A stretch of 64,000 nucleotides of DNA. Source: Apostichopus japonicus (Eukaryota > Echinodermata > Holothuroidea > Aspidochirotida > Stichopodidae). Positions 33,420 to 45,107 of this stretch are shown here, in pieces. A program made the translations under genes and the position numbers. The notes beneath the pieces were generated by a model that was not told the DNA's origin, did no database searches, and saw only the letters and a program-made list of their open reading frames with translations. How positions within the stretch are numbered: position 1 is the first letter of the stretch; every line of letters begins with the position of its first letter. The stretch covers positions 3,294,214 through 3,358,213 of the forward strand of contig NC_092567.1 of NCBI RefSeq assembly GCF_037975245.1, read 5' to 3'.

Positions 33420-34460
33420 TGTTGTGTTTTTTATTTTATTCCTATTCATGTCTTCTTTTTAGTATAGCGCCACCCTTTTCTTGTGGACGCGCAGAAATCG
33501 TTTTGTTTACAATTCTCACGTTAATCTCAGAAGCATCGCTTGTTTTAGATGCAATCATATACCCTTAATCTATACTCATAGTTTCTATCCTTGGAGTGTG
33601 ATAGTCTGTAAGTATTTGTTGTATTATTTACTGCCATTTAGGATCACAAAATTGTAAATCTAAGTTGTTATTGGCCAGTTTCTGCTGTGTTTTGTGAGGT
33701 GCCCAAATGTTTTCTATTCTCCATTATGTATTACCGTAGACCAATTCCGCTACGTTCCTGTTTTACGTTGTTACTTACGGTTCGTGAGATTTGCGTACTT
33801 GGGCTCACACGTTACCTGGTTGTTAGGGTTTTTTATAGCAGTCATACTAGGTTGTTTATTGTAGTAATTTTAGGTATCTATTTTATTATTGCGTGTACTT
33901 CACATCTATTCTTGAGTATTCTATTACCTCAACGCATTCAGTATGTTTCGTTACCCTTGGGCTTCTATTTACGGGTTATGTTATCTTTGTTATTTGCATG
34001 GTGTGCGTACAGGGTACGTGTAGCTAGGATTTTGGTTGTATGGAGTTTCGGTTAGACCATTGTTTACTCATTGTTTTCAGTTACGTATTATGTGTTCCCT
34101 ACGTTGTCATTGTAGTATATATAGTGTACAGTTTTCGGATAACCACAAGTCAGACATACAGTATTTGTTCACCTTGCCTATGTTAATTTCACTTTATCTT
34201 TAGTCAGGAATGTCACCTTCTTGTGGCATATGTTATCTAGCCTTGTTTTTATAACATGCTCATTATTCTCACCTTGTTATTTAGACATAGTTTTTTCCTT
34301 TGTTTCTTTCAGTTTTACCGTCTTCTCACTCATTCATCAACGTATTAAACTGTTGTCAAACGTCCATGATCTTGTCACGGTTTCTTTATTTTGGGTCTTG
34401 AGGGGGAAATGGTTGTCTGGCTGTATAGCGCCCTCAGTTTATTAGCGCGAGGACAGCACA
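33420..34460 (+). repeat. 3' LTR of BEL element
   Basis: 1,041 bp starting TGTTGTGTTTTTT and ending GAGGACAGCACA. Differences from the 5' LTR that I could see: three within the first 35 bp, then single changes near 33938, 34072, 34259, 34277 and 34319. Confidence 0.95.
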
Positions 34461-34465
34461 TCTTT
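34461..34465. repeat. BEL target-site duplication, right copy
   Basis: TCTTT directly after the 3' LTR, matching 26666-26670. Confidence 0.85.
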
Positions 34466-34486
34466 TTTTATTGACAGTATTTGGTA
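34466..34486 (-). pseudogene. non-LTR remnant beyond the BEL element
   Basis: Read on the minus strand through the duplicated target, a few residues (YQILSI) directly precede KKEVIIC of the EN domain in the same frame. A stop lies just upstream, so the LINE copy probably ends, 5'-truncated, close to here. Confidence 0.4.
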
Positions 34487-35639
34487 GATCTAAATTAATT
34501 AGTTAGTTAGTAATATTATTTCAGACAGCCTATTCAGTCAAAACTGCAGGTTTCTTACATGAATGTATGTTATGTGATGAACGATAAGCTCGCCGAGAAT
34601 GTTAAGCTTAATTCGAGAACCTTAAACATAACTCAGTGGTTTTTATTCAATTCTTTTATAGTTAAGGTATGTTTGAACTTGGGCGTTTCTGAAAAGCAGT
34701 CAATATTAGGCTAAGATCTTTATTATGTATGACTTAGATTTATTACTAAGCATGTCTTCTTTCAAATTCTAAGTAGTACTTCTAGATTCAATTAAAATAT
34801 TTGAGATGCTTAACATAACCATATATGTCCAACCTGTACCTATGTTTGGCCTGGCCAATATAAATATCCTAGCCTATGCCTCTATACCATACCGTCAAAT
34901 GATGTCACTGATAAATAATTACTGTTTTAGCTGTTAACTGCGGTCTCTTCTCCATTAAATAATCCGTCTAAATAACCAATCAAGAAGTCAGTGGTAACAA
35001 ACAACTCCCACGAATATATCACTAAACCACTCGTTGTCAGTGATAGATGTGTAGAGGTATTTAATAGCATTGAGTCACCGATACTCATATACAGGTGTTT
35101 TGCCCGTCAGTGTAGACATTTTTTGCCAAAAGAACAAAATGTACGAGAAACATAACGTTATACATGTCCGGTGGAAACATACAGTTTAACAACTAACGTC
35201 GATTGGGTACGAACTAAAGAAAGGGGTCGAGGAAGTAAATAATACAGACCCAACGTATATCAAGCAGTTTAAGTTATTAACATATTCCCTTAAACTGCAG
35301 GGTGTTTGTTCTCCTCCGCAACGGTTACAATTTGGGCCAAAGTTGTTCATGTCCACATAACCCCCCCCCCCCCAACGGGCCTAATATCTGCTAGTAAATC
35401 CATTGAGTAATACAAAATTGAGGGATGATTCTAGGTACCAGAAATGTGATATCAAAATGTTGTTGAATATTAAATCACACTACTGTCAGTCCATGCTGGA
35501 TATCTATAACACTTTTACTTTTTGAGAAGTGAATTATAACAAACAAGTGAATGCGATGAATTAAATTGACTGGACAATGTACCTTAATACTGTAGACTGT
35601 TAGTACCTCAGATACTACTTAAAACTCATTGAGAAAACA
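34487..35639. other. noncoding stretch
   Basis: AT-rich, with a C run at about 35361-35374. No exon or repeat boundary recognised. Confidence 0.5.
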
Positions 35640-36215
35640 ACACCTTTATGACTAATGAGGGATATGTCTACCCTAGATTACGATAAGGACATGTCTACCC
35701 TATATTACAATAAGGGATAAATTTACCATAGATTACAATAGGGGATACAAATAACCTAGACTACAATGAGAGATATGTCTAACCTAGATTACATTGATGA
35801 TTATGGCCACCCTAGATTAAAATGAGGGATATGTCTATCCTAGATTACGATAATGGATATGTTTATCTTAGATTACAATTAGGAATATTTACATCTTATA
35901 TAACAATGAGGGATACCTAGACTACAATGAGAGATATGCCTAACCTAGATTACATTGAAGATTACGGCCACCGTAGATTAAAATGAGGGATATGTTTATC
36001 CTAGATTACAATAATGGATATGTTTATCTTAGATTACAATGAGGAATATTTACATCTTATATAACAATGAGGGATATCTAGATCTTATATTACAATGAGG
36101 GATATGTAGATCCAATATTACAATTAAGGATACGTCTACCCTACATTACAATAGGGTATAAGTGTACCGTAGATTACAATAAGGGATATGCTTACACTAT
36201 ATTACAAATACATTG
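35640..36215. repeat. 28-29 bp minisatellite with 161 bp higher order
   Basis: Units resemble GGGATATGTCTACCCTAGA followed by TTACAATGA, repeated about 20 times with many substitutions. A five-to-six-unit block starting CCTAGACTACAATGAGAG at 35755 recurs almost unchanged at 35916, so 161 bp segments were duplicated as a whole. Confidence 0.85.
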
Positions 36216-37330
36216 GGAGCAAAAATGTCTTTCAGTGTTAGAAGAAGATGTTTGTAGGGTTATTTTTATTTATAAATCATAAATTATTGTTAACATTTAG
36301 GCCAGTTACAAATTGGGTGAATCGTCATATATGAAGACTTATAGGAGCATTCGAGTGTTTTAACATATATTCTAAGGTGAATATCTTGAAAAACTCAAAA
36401 GCTATTGGTAATTTCTGGCACATCAATTTCTTCTTTTGGACTGAGATACGACAAATTCTGCTTAGACATTCCCTTAAGACAATATTTTTTATTGATAAGA
36501 TTTGCATTAACCTATGTTACCTTCATGTAGTGTCCAATACGTTGATAGGAACACCCTGCGTCTAGAAAATACTACATCCGAAATCTAAACAATATATAAA
36601 TTATCAGCCTTCCTGCAGCGTTAAATAAAACATCTCCATACGAAAACTCGAATATATCGTGGAATCAATCCACACTGTTACTTTGTTCGTTGTGATTCGG
36701 TTTTTGTAATAACATTTTAGTTTAAATATAACTTTGCGTCTCTACTGAAGTTTTCACACTACTACCGGTAAGTGGTACGGTATTGTATCTTACTTTCCTT
36801 TCAACATTTTGTAAAAAGCCATGTTGAGAAATGAATAATGCAAATTGTTGTACGGTACTGTGTTGATTCGATCAGTAATCTCTAAGTTGTGGTGTGTAAT
36901 TCATTAACTCTCGTGGTAACCCTGTGGAGTTTAGAGTTTGGTTTTATTTACGTATTTATACAAACGAATGGAACGCTGTCTGTCTAGATTATCTGAGACT
37001 TTTACTGCAGTAGACCTTATATACTTCCATAGCTTTGGATGATATCTCATAACGAAACAGTTATCGATGAAAAAATATTTATATCAAATAAAACAACATA
37101 TTGATAATTTGTGACTTTCTCTTGGCGGGCTGTGTTGTTTAATAAAATATACATAATTTTATTTAGATTTGTGTATCAATGAATCTAATGTAAACATTAC
37201 TGAATTTGATTGATTTGTTAAAAAAATGATTTGTTGATATTGATTCTTTTGTATATTTAGTTTATCGATCAACATTCGGTTGTTTTGGTTTAGTTGACAG
37301 AAAATAATGTGTTATGATGGACATACTTAC
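36216..37330. other. noncoding stretch
   Basis: No supported exon. ORFs at 36325-36565 on both strands have no splice or domain support. Confidence 0.5.
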
Positions 37331-37458
37331 ATAAAGTTCAGATGCCTTCTCCAAGCGCTGGATGGTAGATCTCTGCCGAAGCTTGCTGTAGTTGTCGTGG
37401 ATTTCAACTTTCTTTGAACGCAGATCCCTGAAGGTGTCCTTGTTTCCATCTACCTGAG
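37331..37458 (-). CDS. internal exon, unknown coiled-coil-like protein
   Basis: Bounded by an acceptor with a good pyrimidine tract (TTCCTTCCTTAG) and a perfect donor (TTTAT|GTAAGTATG). It enters in phase 1 and leaves in phase 0: the last 126 nt are 42 codons. The peptide includes QVDGNKDTFRDLRSKKVE and SKLRQRSTIQRLEKASELY, highly charged with heptad-like spacing, so a helix or short coiled coil is likely. The exon at 37928 joins it in phase. No family recognised. The following exon must enter in phase 0, as the LRR exon at 17336 does, but a link across 20 kb including the nested retroelements is speculation. Confidence 0.6.
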
Positions 37459-37807
37459 CTAAGGAAGGAAACAAATCATACCTACCCCAACAGTTGACAA
37501 AGCGTGACAGAATCAGTGACACACATACCCGGATGCTGATATAGCTAAATAATAACGATAAACTTGCATGGGACTTTGTAGTTTTCACAGTATTGGATAT
37601 TACTACTAGTTATAATTCAATGCACAAGTACACAAAAGCTCGTCGAATTTAAAGAATGCTATGTCTCCATTTGGATAAAATGGTAAACTGAGATCTTTAA
37701 TTAGCATACATGTATTTCAGTTAATATTATGTTAGAATAAATAATTCAACGCTACAAAAATGTACAAATATTTTTTATTCTTTAGAGCTTTTTATAATTA
37801 CACTCAC

Positions 37808-37916
<109 letters not shown>

Positions 37917-37927
37917 CGCCTACTTAC

Positions 37928-37961
37928 CATTAAGATCATCTCTTAGGTTTTTATTATCCAT
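37928..37961 (-). CDS. first (or upstream) coding exon of same gene
   Basis: The minus-strand ATG at 37961 gives [11 protein letters not shown], then a donor AATG|GTAAGT in phase 1, exactly complementary to the phase of 37331-37458. The exon may instead be internal: a pyrimidine-rich stretch ending TTATTTAAAG lies 14 nt upstream and the frame stays open through that interval, so ATG 37961 need not be the start. Phase match plus two consensus splice sites make this pair the best-supported host gene fragment in the window besides the LRR exons. Confidence 0.5.
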
Positions 37962-40900
37962 AGTAGAATTTTTATCTTTAAATAACAAAGGAAAATCACG
38001 AAAGGAAATCATATAGCAATGGGAAAACAGAACATCCAATTGACTACAGTAGATGGTGTCGTGCATATCATGTGATGTTTAATATGCAAACCTGGACGCT
38101 AAATAGCTATCGGTAAGCCTAGGAGTCAGTCTATAGTTGTAACTGGTTCAGCAAAGTTCGCGGTTTGTAGTGTACACAGCAAAACCTTTATTTGATGATA
38201 CCATTCGTATCTGATATTCATGCCTTGTTGTGTATATTGTGTCACATCAGCTGTTCGAAAGTACTTGCTGCGTTTATTATTAACTATATGTGGATCTATT
38301 AAAATTGAAATCGTTTCGATGAACGTTATTCTATGCACGTAATATGCCTGTATATCACGGGAATGATAACATATGTGCACAGGAATTATATGAGTTGTGG
38401 ATGAAACGAGAGGCGATGGATTAATAATAATCAAGACAACAAAATGCAAGATTCTCTGACAGCATTCCTTTAATGTGAAGAAGAAGAAAAAAAAAGAGAA
38501 AAAAGATCAAAGGAGAAGGAAAAAAAAAAGAAGAAAAAGAAAGAGAAAAAGAACGAAGAAATGATAAACCATTGAAAAGAGCTAGAAATTCGGGACTCGA
38601 ATCAGTGACACCAATGTTGCAAAGGATGGGTGGTGTTCGGAGCAATCCTCCGGAACTGTTTGCTCATTTCAATTTTGAAGTGAACTAAATTGCGATTGAA
38701 GTAAGAAGTCACTAAATGTTTTTTTTTAAAGAACTCAAACCTGTCAATACAATGAAAATAGACTAACTATATAGAATATGGTGTGATAAAGAGGGAAATT
38801 ATTTGAGGGCAGCAGTGCAATGCAAGTGAAAATGGACAGGGGTGACCATCATTCGACTTCTCTAGCATGTTAACAGGCACTATGCTGATCACTTTTTACA
38901 GTAATTCCAATTGAAATATGGAAAAATGTAGATCAGAAATATCCAAATTCATCTGGCTGGAAAAGGCTCCTCAGAAGAAACCATTCACAAAAATGTGGCA
39001 TTCTGACGCATAGTTATGCTAATATAAATAGATGTTACATGTTCTACGTGTAAGGCTGTGTTAATAGCTTCTTATGTAAACCTACTTATCCGCCAATCTC
39101 CCAGATCCGTGTCTGGGTCCAGGTACCAATTTGTGATTTTGTTTCCTTTCGTTCAAATAACCGTGCCAAAAGTGAATGTTCGATCAATCTCTCAGGTAGA
39201 TACCATCAACGACGATATATACTCTGCTCGTCACTGATTGGCTGAGCTCTGTCAGCTGACTACCTAATTACCTACTCACCATATCTTCTTTTTTATATTG
39301 AACAATTCAGATATAATTTGACTGCTGTAACGAACTTTGTGAACTTTGCACTGCCATTTACTTATCAACAACACTAACCAGGGATTGTCACGAGTGCATG
39401 CACATACAGCTACTGTTAGAGGTGGTTTTACCGGCGAAAAATTGATAATTTAAATAAATGAAGGGCAGTGTACAACGACATAACAAAGAAGTCCTTCACT
39501 GTGTGCTTAGTATCAAAATACACTTTATGTTATTTTAAGAGCACAATAGACAGACAAGGACCGGCGGTTCTAAACAAGACGACCACAAGGAACAAACCCC
39601 AAGCATGCAAAAAAAAGAGTAAAATCCAGTTTCATATCTATCGTTTGTTATTTTATATTGAGGACTGTAGTAATATGATGACTCGAAGAATTCGAGTGTA
39701 ACGTCATTCATATAGTATCATCGAGAAAATAACATTTCTCTAGATTTTCAAAGTGCATAAAAAGTTCATAATATAGACAGGGCTTTCAGTAAAGTTACAC
39801 CATGTTACAGAAGTCACTCAATCAGTTTGATAACACATATGTAGCTTTTTTATTTAAAAACAGTACAACAATTCCTGTTGAACTCTCGTTCATACACTGT
39901 TAGAGTTATTAGAATGCTGAGTATTAAATCTTTATCAACGTTTATTTTAAAATCAGCTTTCTTATGTTTAAGGTACTCATCTAAAACTATGTAATTACTG
40001 TAAGGCGCTCTATCGATTATGACGTCACAACAACTTTCGTGACTGATTGCGTTTAACTAAGGTCTTCACTTGTTTTCCCTTTGAGTGATATTATCCGTGA
40101 GTATTTTGCAAAGCGACGATATGTTGAATATATAAATACAGTATGCATGGATGAATCAAACTAACAAAATTATCATAAATCAATGTATAATTATATAAGT
40201 CAACAGAACCAGTCACTTTACTAACAGGTCCCTGGCTCGACAAAGATTACATCAAAGTGAATCTCTCCTTATCTCTTATTTACTATTTATAGTTTACACA
40301 AAGCATCGACCTTTGAAGTAATCTAATATTAATCCACTCTGAAAATTCAACTTTCTGTTTTGTTATCAATATTTACGATATCCCTTTAGAATGTCACCTA
40401 CAGCTCATCATTTTAAATGGCGGACCTCACGATTATTGCGAGGCTCTCTCTTAATTGTAGATACAACGGTTAGTCATTTGCATTTAAAGAAGCTGTTTCA
40501 TCAGAAAATCAGAATGCAAAAATGCAAAGTGCTTTCGATGATGTAACATGAGCTATTTTCTCCATTAATCTGAAGTAATGAATATTGAGGGTGTACAACA
40601 TACTTGATCTTAGTAATACAGTGAAAAGCAGTGAAAAGCTGTGTGACAAACAATACATTCAAAATGACACAGGCTGTCCTGAAATGACCATTGACATCAA
40701 CAACAGGCTTCTTGTACTAAAGGTGATAGATACACCAACATATGACATCTGTCCTTGATGATTGTGTAAAATCTGTTTTTATTTTGGACAATTTGACCCC
40801 TGGTGAATTTGAATTTTATAATGTCTTTCTTGCTGTGACCATACATCTACCCCTCCCCTTCTAAATTTATGTCGGGTAGTCCGGTATTTCGTGACTGTTT

Positions 40901-40967
40901 GATGTTTTACTTTGGAAAATAACCGTTTGCACTGGTTTCCCCATGACAATGGAAGCCGGTCAGTGAT
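37962..40967. other. 3 kb noncoding stretch
   Basis: A purine-only A/G tract at about 38476-38562 is the main feature. ORFs of 75-110 codons at 38126-38645 and 39468-39701 lack splice or domain support. Possibly upstream region of the gene ending at 37961. Confidence 0.5.
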
Positions 40968-41103
40968 TCAGGCATAATTGTCAATAGCTATCCAGGTGGT
41001 CGGGTACGGGCGATCCCAGGCGCACTTAACCAACACTTTGGTACCCCGTTTGCCAGTAGGCTCACTGCACATACCAAAGCTAAGGTCTACAACCCAAATA
41101 GGG
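40968..41103 (-). CDS. candidate terminal exon, unknown protein
   Basis: A minus-strand acceptor with tract TTTATCTTTATTTCAAG precedes 44 codons ending in a stop at 40968. The peptide includes PIWVVDLSFGMCSEPTG and KVLVKCAWDRPYPTTWIAI. The composition (W, C, P, hydrophobic strands) looks like real protein, but I cannot name the family. No upstream partner exon was found on the minus strand up to the hAT fragment, so it may be part of a decayed element. Confidence 0.35.
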
Positions 41104-41414
41104 CTTGAAATAAAGATAAAATGCTTTAAACAGCATTTTCTGTCACTGTTACAGCTATTCAACAGAATACGTACGAACGTCCTGCATGCCTATTACTCAG
41201 ACACTATGTATGCATATTGTTAGTGTGATGGAACACAGATCGCGTGCTTGTAGCATAGCCAAATGATCAATTTTTGACAGCGCAAATCCATCATTCATTA
41301 CAGAAATCCTAAAATTCCTGTCGACTGACTGAACTTGCGATGTTTTTAAGAATTTTATATATGGAGGAATGTAAAAGGTGTAATAAATTATGACCCAGTA
41401 TATGTAAGTGGTAA

Positions 41415-41640
41415 CAAAATGTTCACAGATAGGGGCATGGGTGCAGATCAGTCTTGGATAACGGTAGGGACGCGTGTCTGTTCTCTGATACTATCGAAGC
41501 GGAGCTCGACCATGGGTTAGCACGTAGCGTACAAGAATGTTTTTGGCAAATATACCTCCCAGATCGCCGGAAATAATACCTCCCAGACCCAATGATGCTC
41601 CCCAAACCTCCTTAAGTTTTAGATCTCATGGCTTAAAAAT
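41415..41640 (+). repeat. interspersed repeat, shared with 52.1 kb
   Basis: Contains CGAAGCGGAGCTCGACCAT, TTTTTGGCAAATATACCTCC and CCTCCCAGATCGCCGGAAAT. The same order of diverged words occurs at about 52070-52170, inside the CACTGA element. Probably a short nonautonomous transposon or part of a larger element. Confidence 0.55.
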
Positions 41641-41976
41641 TTACTTTGGATAAATGCATGGGCGTCTGCAGAAAAAAAAAAAAATATCAGGGACAAATAA
41701 TCCAAGTAGACTTTGGTATGCGATGAGTCTGGGGTCCTCTCCCAGATAACAATAGTGGACTGCCGCAAATGCGATTTCCGTCCTATATTTAACAAATGTG
41801 TATAAATATAATAAAATGAGAACTGGTGATAATTTAAGTTACATCAACTAATGTGAATGCTGCTCCTGCATGCTCGTAAATTCATCTTAGCTCATACGTC
41901 TCGCAGTAAGATGAAAAGTGTACTATAGTGTAACATGTTGTAAGGCCCTGTTTATTCTTACTTCAGAGACATATAA

Positions 41977-42744
41977 TTAGAAACATCCAAATACTTGACT
42001 CCGTGAATCTGGCTTGTTGTCGATGAATTTCTCCGCGATATCGCGTGGTTCGATTCTGTCCAGAATTTCACTATGAACATCGCATAGCAGGAGATGGCTA
42101 AGCCTTGATTGCTTCATGGTACTACGTAACCAAGTTTTCAGTCTACTCAAGGAAATGAATGATCTTTCAACAGTGCAGGAACTTACTGGATTTACGAGAA
42201 TGAGTCTGATTAATCGTTCAACTTGTTGAAACATCTTTCGAACATCTGAGCTCATTGATTCAAATATTTTATGGAAGTCACTGATGTACGTACCTGTGGA
42301 GTTCCTGTGAAGAAATGCAAGTTCGTGTTCTAGATCAGTAGTCAGTTTCGGGAAACGTCCAGCAACAACTGCATTGCACTCTACAGTAATTAGCATTGCG
42401 GTCAGTTTCCCATATTCCGTAAGATCCGTTGATGTGAAATATGTATCCAAATTTACACTGTCTAAAACTTTGAAATGTTGAGGTCGATACAGTTCTTCTA
42501 CACTGTCAAAATTGTGTGTTGTAATTCCGCCTTCAATTCGCATTGGAATCTTGCGTATCCGAGGTAGCAAAAACTCTTCTAAACCAAGACTTTCAGCCAT
42601 TTCCTCTGCCTCTTCAAATATTTGGTGGAAGATAGCTTCTGATCGTAACGACTGGAGTTCTCTTTTCAAGGAGTCCACCATTAAAAGTATCCCTGCCACA
42701 GTTTGATTCTTGCCCTGTATTGATTTTTGCAGGACATTCGACAT
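41977..42744 (-). CDS. hAT transposase C-terminal region
   Basis: 255 codons on the minus strand. Near the C-terminus NPVSSCTVERSFISLSRLK is followed by TWLRSTMKQSRLSHLLLC, the signature of the hAT dimerisation domain (hATC: P-x-S-x-x-x-x-E-R-S-F-S-x-L-x-x-x-K-x-x-x-R-x-x-M...R-L). Transposases of this kind, including those annotated as zinc-finger MYM-type 1-like, cut and paste hAT elements in the nucleus. The N-terminal zinc finger and the first catalytic Asp are absent. A family protein is usually 500-900 residues, so this is a 5'-truncated copy or the last exon. The open frame of 255 codons without a stop suggests it is not very old. Confidence 0.8.
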   Translation of the reverse strand: MSNVLQKSIQGKNQTVAGILLMVDSLKRELQSLRSEAIFHQIFEEAEEMAESLGLEEFLLPRIRKIPMRIEGGITTHNFDSVEELYRPQHFKVLDSVNLDTYFTSTDLTEYGKLTAMLITVECNAVVAGRFPKLTTDLEHELAFLHRNSTGTYISDFHKIFESMSSDVRKMFQQVERLIRLILVNPVSSCTVERSFISLSRLKTWLRSTMKQSRLSHLLLCDVHSEILDRIEPRDIAEKFIDNKPDSRSQVFGCF

Positions 42745-43339
42745 TCGAAGACATTCGAAGGCTGAAATGCAGCGTTTGGTTCAGAAAAACTGGTGGGGAC
42801 ATGGTATACCTTGTCCCCATCACGGAAAAAAATTGGTAGGGACGCATCCCGCTGTACCACCGGGATCTGTGGCCATGCAATAAACTGAACTATTGGTCTG
42901 TATATTATACTTAAAGTTCAGTCACTTATATTGATGAGCCTCAGCAGTTATCTCAGCGCTCTTTTGTACGAAGGATGAGATATTACAGTCTGATGAGCAT
43001 TTGAAGCTCATGATGTTATCTCAGTTGACATAAATGTTATAACATGTGCAATAGAGTTAAATTTAATATTCGTGTAGTTATTCGGATATTGAACCCTGTC
43101 CGAAAGTATTAAGTTGTGTGGTGTTTTTTAATATTATATGGTAATCTGTTTAAGTCGGTCAAGTTTTATAACTCACAAATCGACTCTCTGCTGAGTTGTT
43201 TAGAATCTCTCAATATATGAGAAAACTAACGTTTGGTTCTCCTTCTGTCAAATATTGATACCTTTAATGTTGAAGAGCAGAGACAACAGACATATTACGT
43301 AACAACTAGTCATTACACCCATTAGTCAGAGGGCACACA
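42745..43339. other. noncoding stretch, probable TE flank
   Basis: At 42790-42880 the sequence GGTGGGGACATGGTATACC and GGACGCATCCCGCTG resembles DNA commonly found beside decayed hAT-type elements. Nothing else is supported. Confidence 0.4.
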
Positions 43340-43480
43340 CACTCTAAAAACAACCTGGTGAAATTTTCCTGGTTAACAATTTGCTAACATTATCTTGGTT
43401 ATTGGCTAGGTTAGTTAACATCATCCTGGTTACGCTCCATCCGTCCTGGCGTAAACTTGATCGTTAACTTAACCCTGGTG
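43340..43480. repeat. left subterminal CCTGGT array
   Basis: CCTGGT, TCCTGGTTAAC, TCTTGGTTA and CCCTGGTGAAAAT recur at 20-35 bp spacing directly inside the left terminus. Confidence 0.75.
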
Positions 43481-45081
43481 AAAATAGATTATTTGCATAT
43501 TGCAATCCTCGCCTCTGATTGGTTGGTAGTCGCGACTCAAGACGTTCGATCTAGCAGCTTCCTACGAGGCTACGACGACAATCGCAAGCAGGAGAAACTT
43601 TCAAATACAACGAAGAAATGTGCAAATAACCATCTAAATATTGCAGATGTCGAAGTCAAATTCTTGCTATATCATGGGGTATGAGTAACCTTAAATCAGT
43701 GTTTAAATGTAAAAGTGGAATACCGGGATCATGTCGATTTTGTTATTTCTGTGATACAGTCAGTACGCGCGATATTGAAGTATAACCTAACGTTAGCACT
43801 CAGGCTTACGATGTTAGGCTAGGCCAGATTCATTCCCTGATGTAGTAAATACACTGTACTGGCTACGAGATAGTATAGGCTTGTATTTGTATAGTAAGTA
43901 CCTTCACTTCTGGACTAGGTCTAAGTCTAGACCTAAGTGTCATTTTCAAAGCAAGACCTTCCCTTATTAACGGCCGCTTTTAGTGACTACTTCTACCAAA
44001 TTCGAGTAATTGTAGTGTACGGTAGCTTCAGAGGGCACAGCTAATCAAAGCCACACATTTTTAGTGAATATATGCATAGACAATTGTGCTCTTGGGTCAG
44101 TATACTTTAGTCTTAGACCCTGTAGGCCTAGCTTGCCTTCGCTTTTAAAAGACTAGGCCTAGGCTATACTACTAGTGGTCTACATGTTCGGAAAATGGCT
44201 ATCAGTGATTGCCGACAGTGAAAGAAGAGATTGCTTAAAATTGCAAGTGCTGCATTTATTGTAGTGGCCTAGATTAACCTCTGAGTGTAAAACTTACCCA
44301 GGCTAGGCTATAACCAGTTAAGCTATATTAGTAACTTTAGGTTATATGAATTGATAATGTGAAATTTAATTTATAAAATGATAATTTTGTACTTTACTTT
44401 TATAAAAACCAAGAAACTTGTGTATGGTTAATCTCAATATAGACTATACTTCAATGTATATTTTTTTTTTTTTTTTTTTGGGGGGGGGGTATTTGTTGGT
44501 CAAACTTAAACAAATTTTGGCTGAAATAAGTTAAGCTTAGCCTACCCATGCAATGATATAGGTATAGCCTAGGCCTAGTCACAAATAAGTGTTATCCACA
44601 TGAGAAATGTAAAAATGAAACACCACATTATCTAGGTCACAGCTTTGCACCCCTAATGTTATAAGCCTCAGACTATCAATAGAAATGAGTATTATTACAT
44701 CTCATGTTGTTTTTATTCTACAATTATACTCCCCAGAGGTAGGTTTCGAAGCACTGTCAGTTAGGCAGATTATATTTCCTTATATGTCACAGCAGATCAT
44801 GAAATTGGTGTAAATCTCAATAAACCGAACTGCCCATAACAGTTTTCCTTATGGCATTGATTTTCTGAACATTCAAAGAGGGACACATATACAGTTTTCA
44901 TGGGAGAAAATTTTGTATAGATACAAACTGATAAGTATTTAAACATGGTACAAAACTCAAAGACGGTTAATGTAATTGTTTTGTTTCACTTTGAAACTAT
45001 TTTCTAACAAAGGTGACCGGCTTCTGTTAGTTGCAAAAATAAATAACTCTTTCTGCTGTTATGTGTTATTTTGTTTGCCAG

Positions 45082-45107
45082 ACATGGTAGAATTGTCCCA
45101 AGAGGAG
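45082..45107 (+). other. possible small exon inside CACTC element
   Basis: TTTTGTTTGCCAG|ACATGG acceptor and GAGGAG|GTAACA donor bound an open 26 nt segment encoding DMVELSQEE in one frame. A short, weakly supported exon. Confidence 0.2.

Larger units (their letters stand above)
26671..34460 (+). mobile_element. full-length BEL/Pao LTR retrotransposon
   Basis: A 7,790 bp element: 5' LTR, short leader, gag-pol reading frame 27739-33324, polypurine tract, 3' LTR, flanked by the TCTTT duplication. Domain order (gag, zinc knuckle, aspartic protease, RT with YVDD, RNase H, integrase) and the DUF1759-like gag identify the BEL/Pao group. The reading frame is continuous apart from two in-frame TGA codons (29005-29007 and 31072-31074). 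No envelope-like gene follows integrase. By eye the LTRs differ at about 8 of 1,041 positions, so the insertion is recent. No tRNA primer-binding site was recognised after the 5' LTR. Confidence 0.95.

Noticed and set aside
26938-34055. Identical 122-codon ORFs at 26938-27306 and 33687-34055 (and 74-codon ones)
   Set aside because: They lie at the same offset in the two LTRs of one BEL element and are duplicated by the LTR structure, not genes.
42614-42880. 88-codon minus-strand ORF upstream of the hAT transposase
   Set aside because: It overlaps the hAT frame and extends into repeat-like flank, and lacks the zinc-finger residues expected for the transposase N-terminus.
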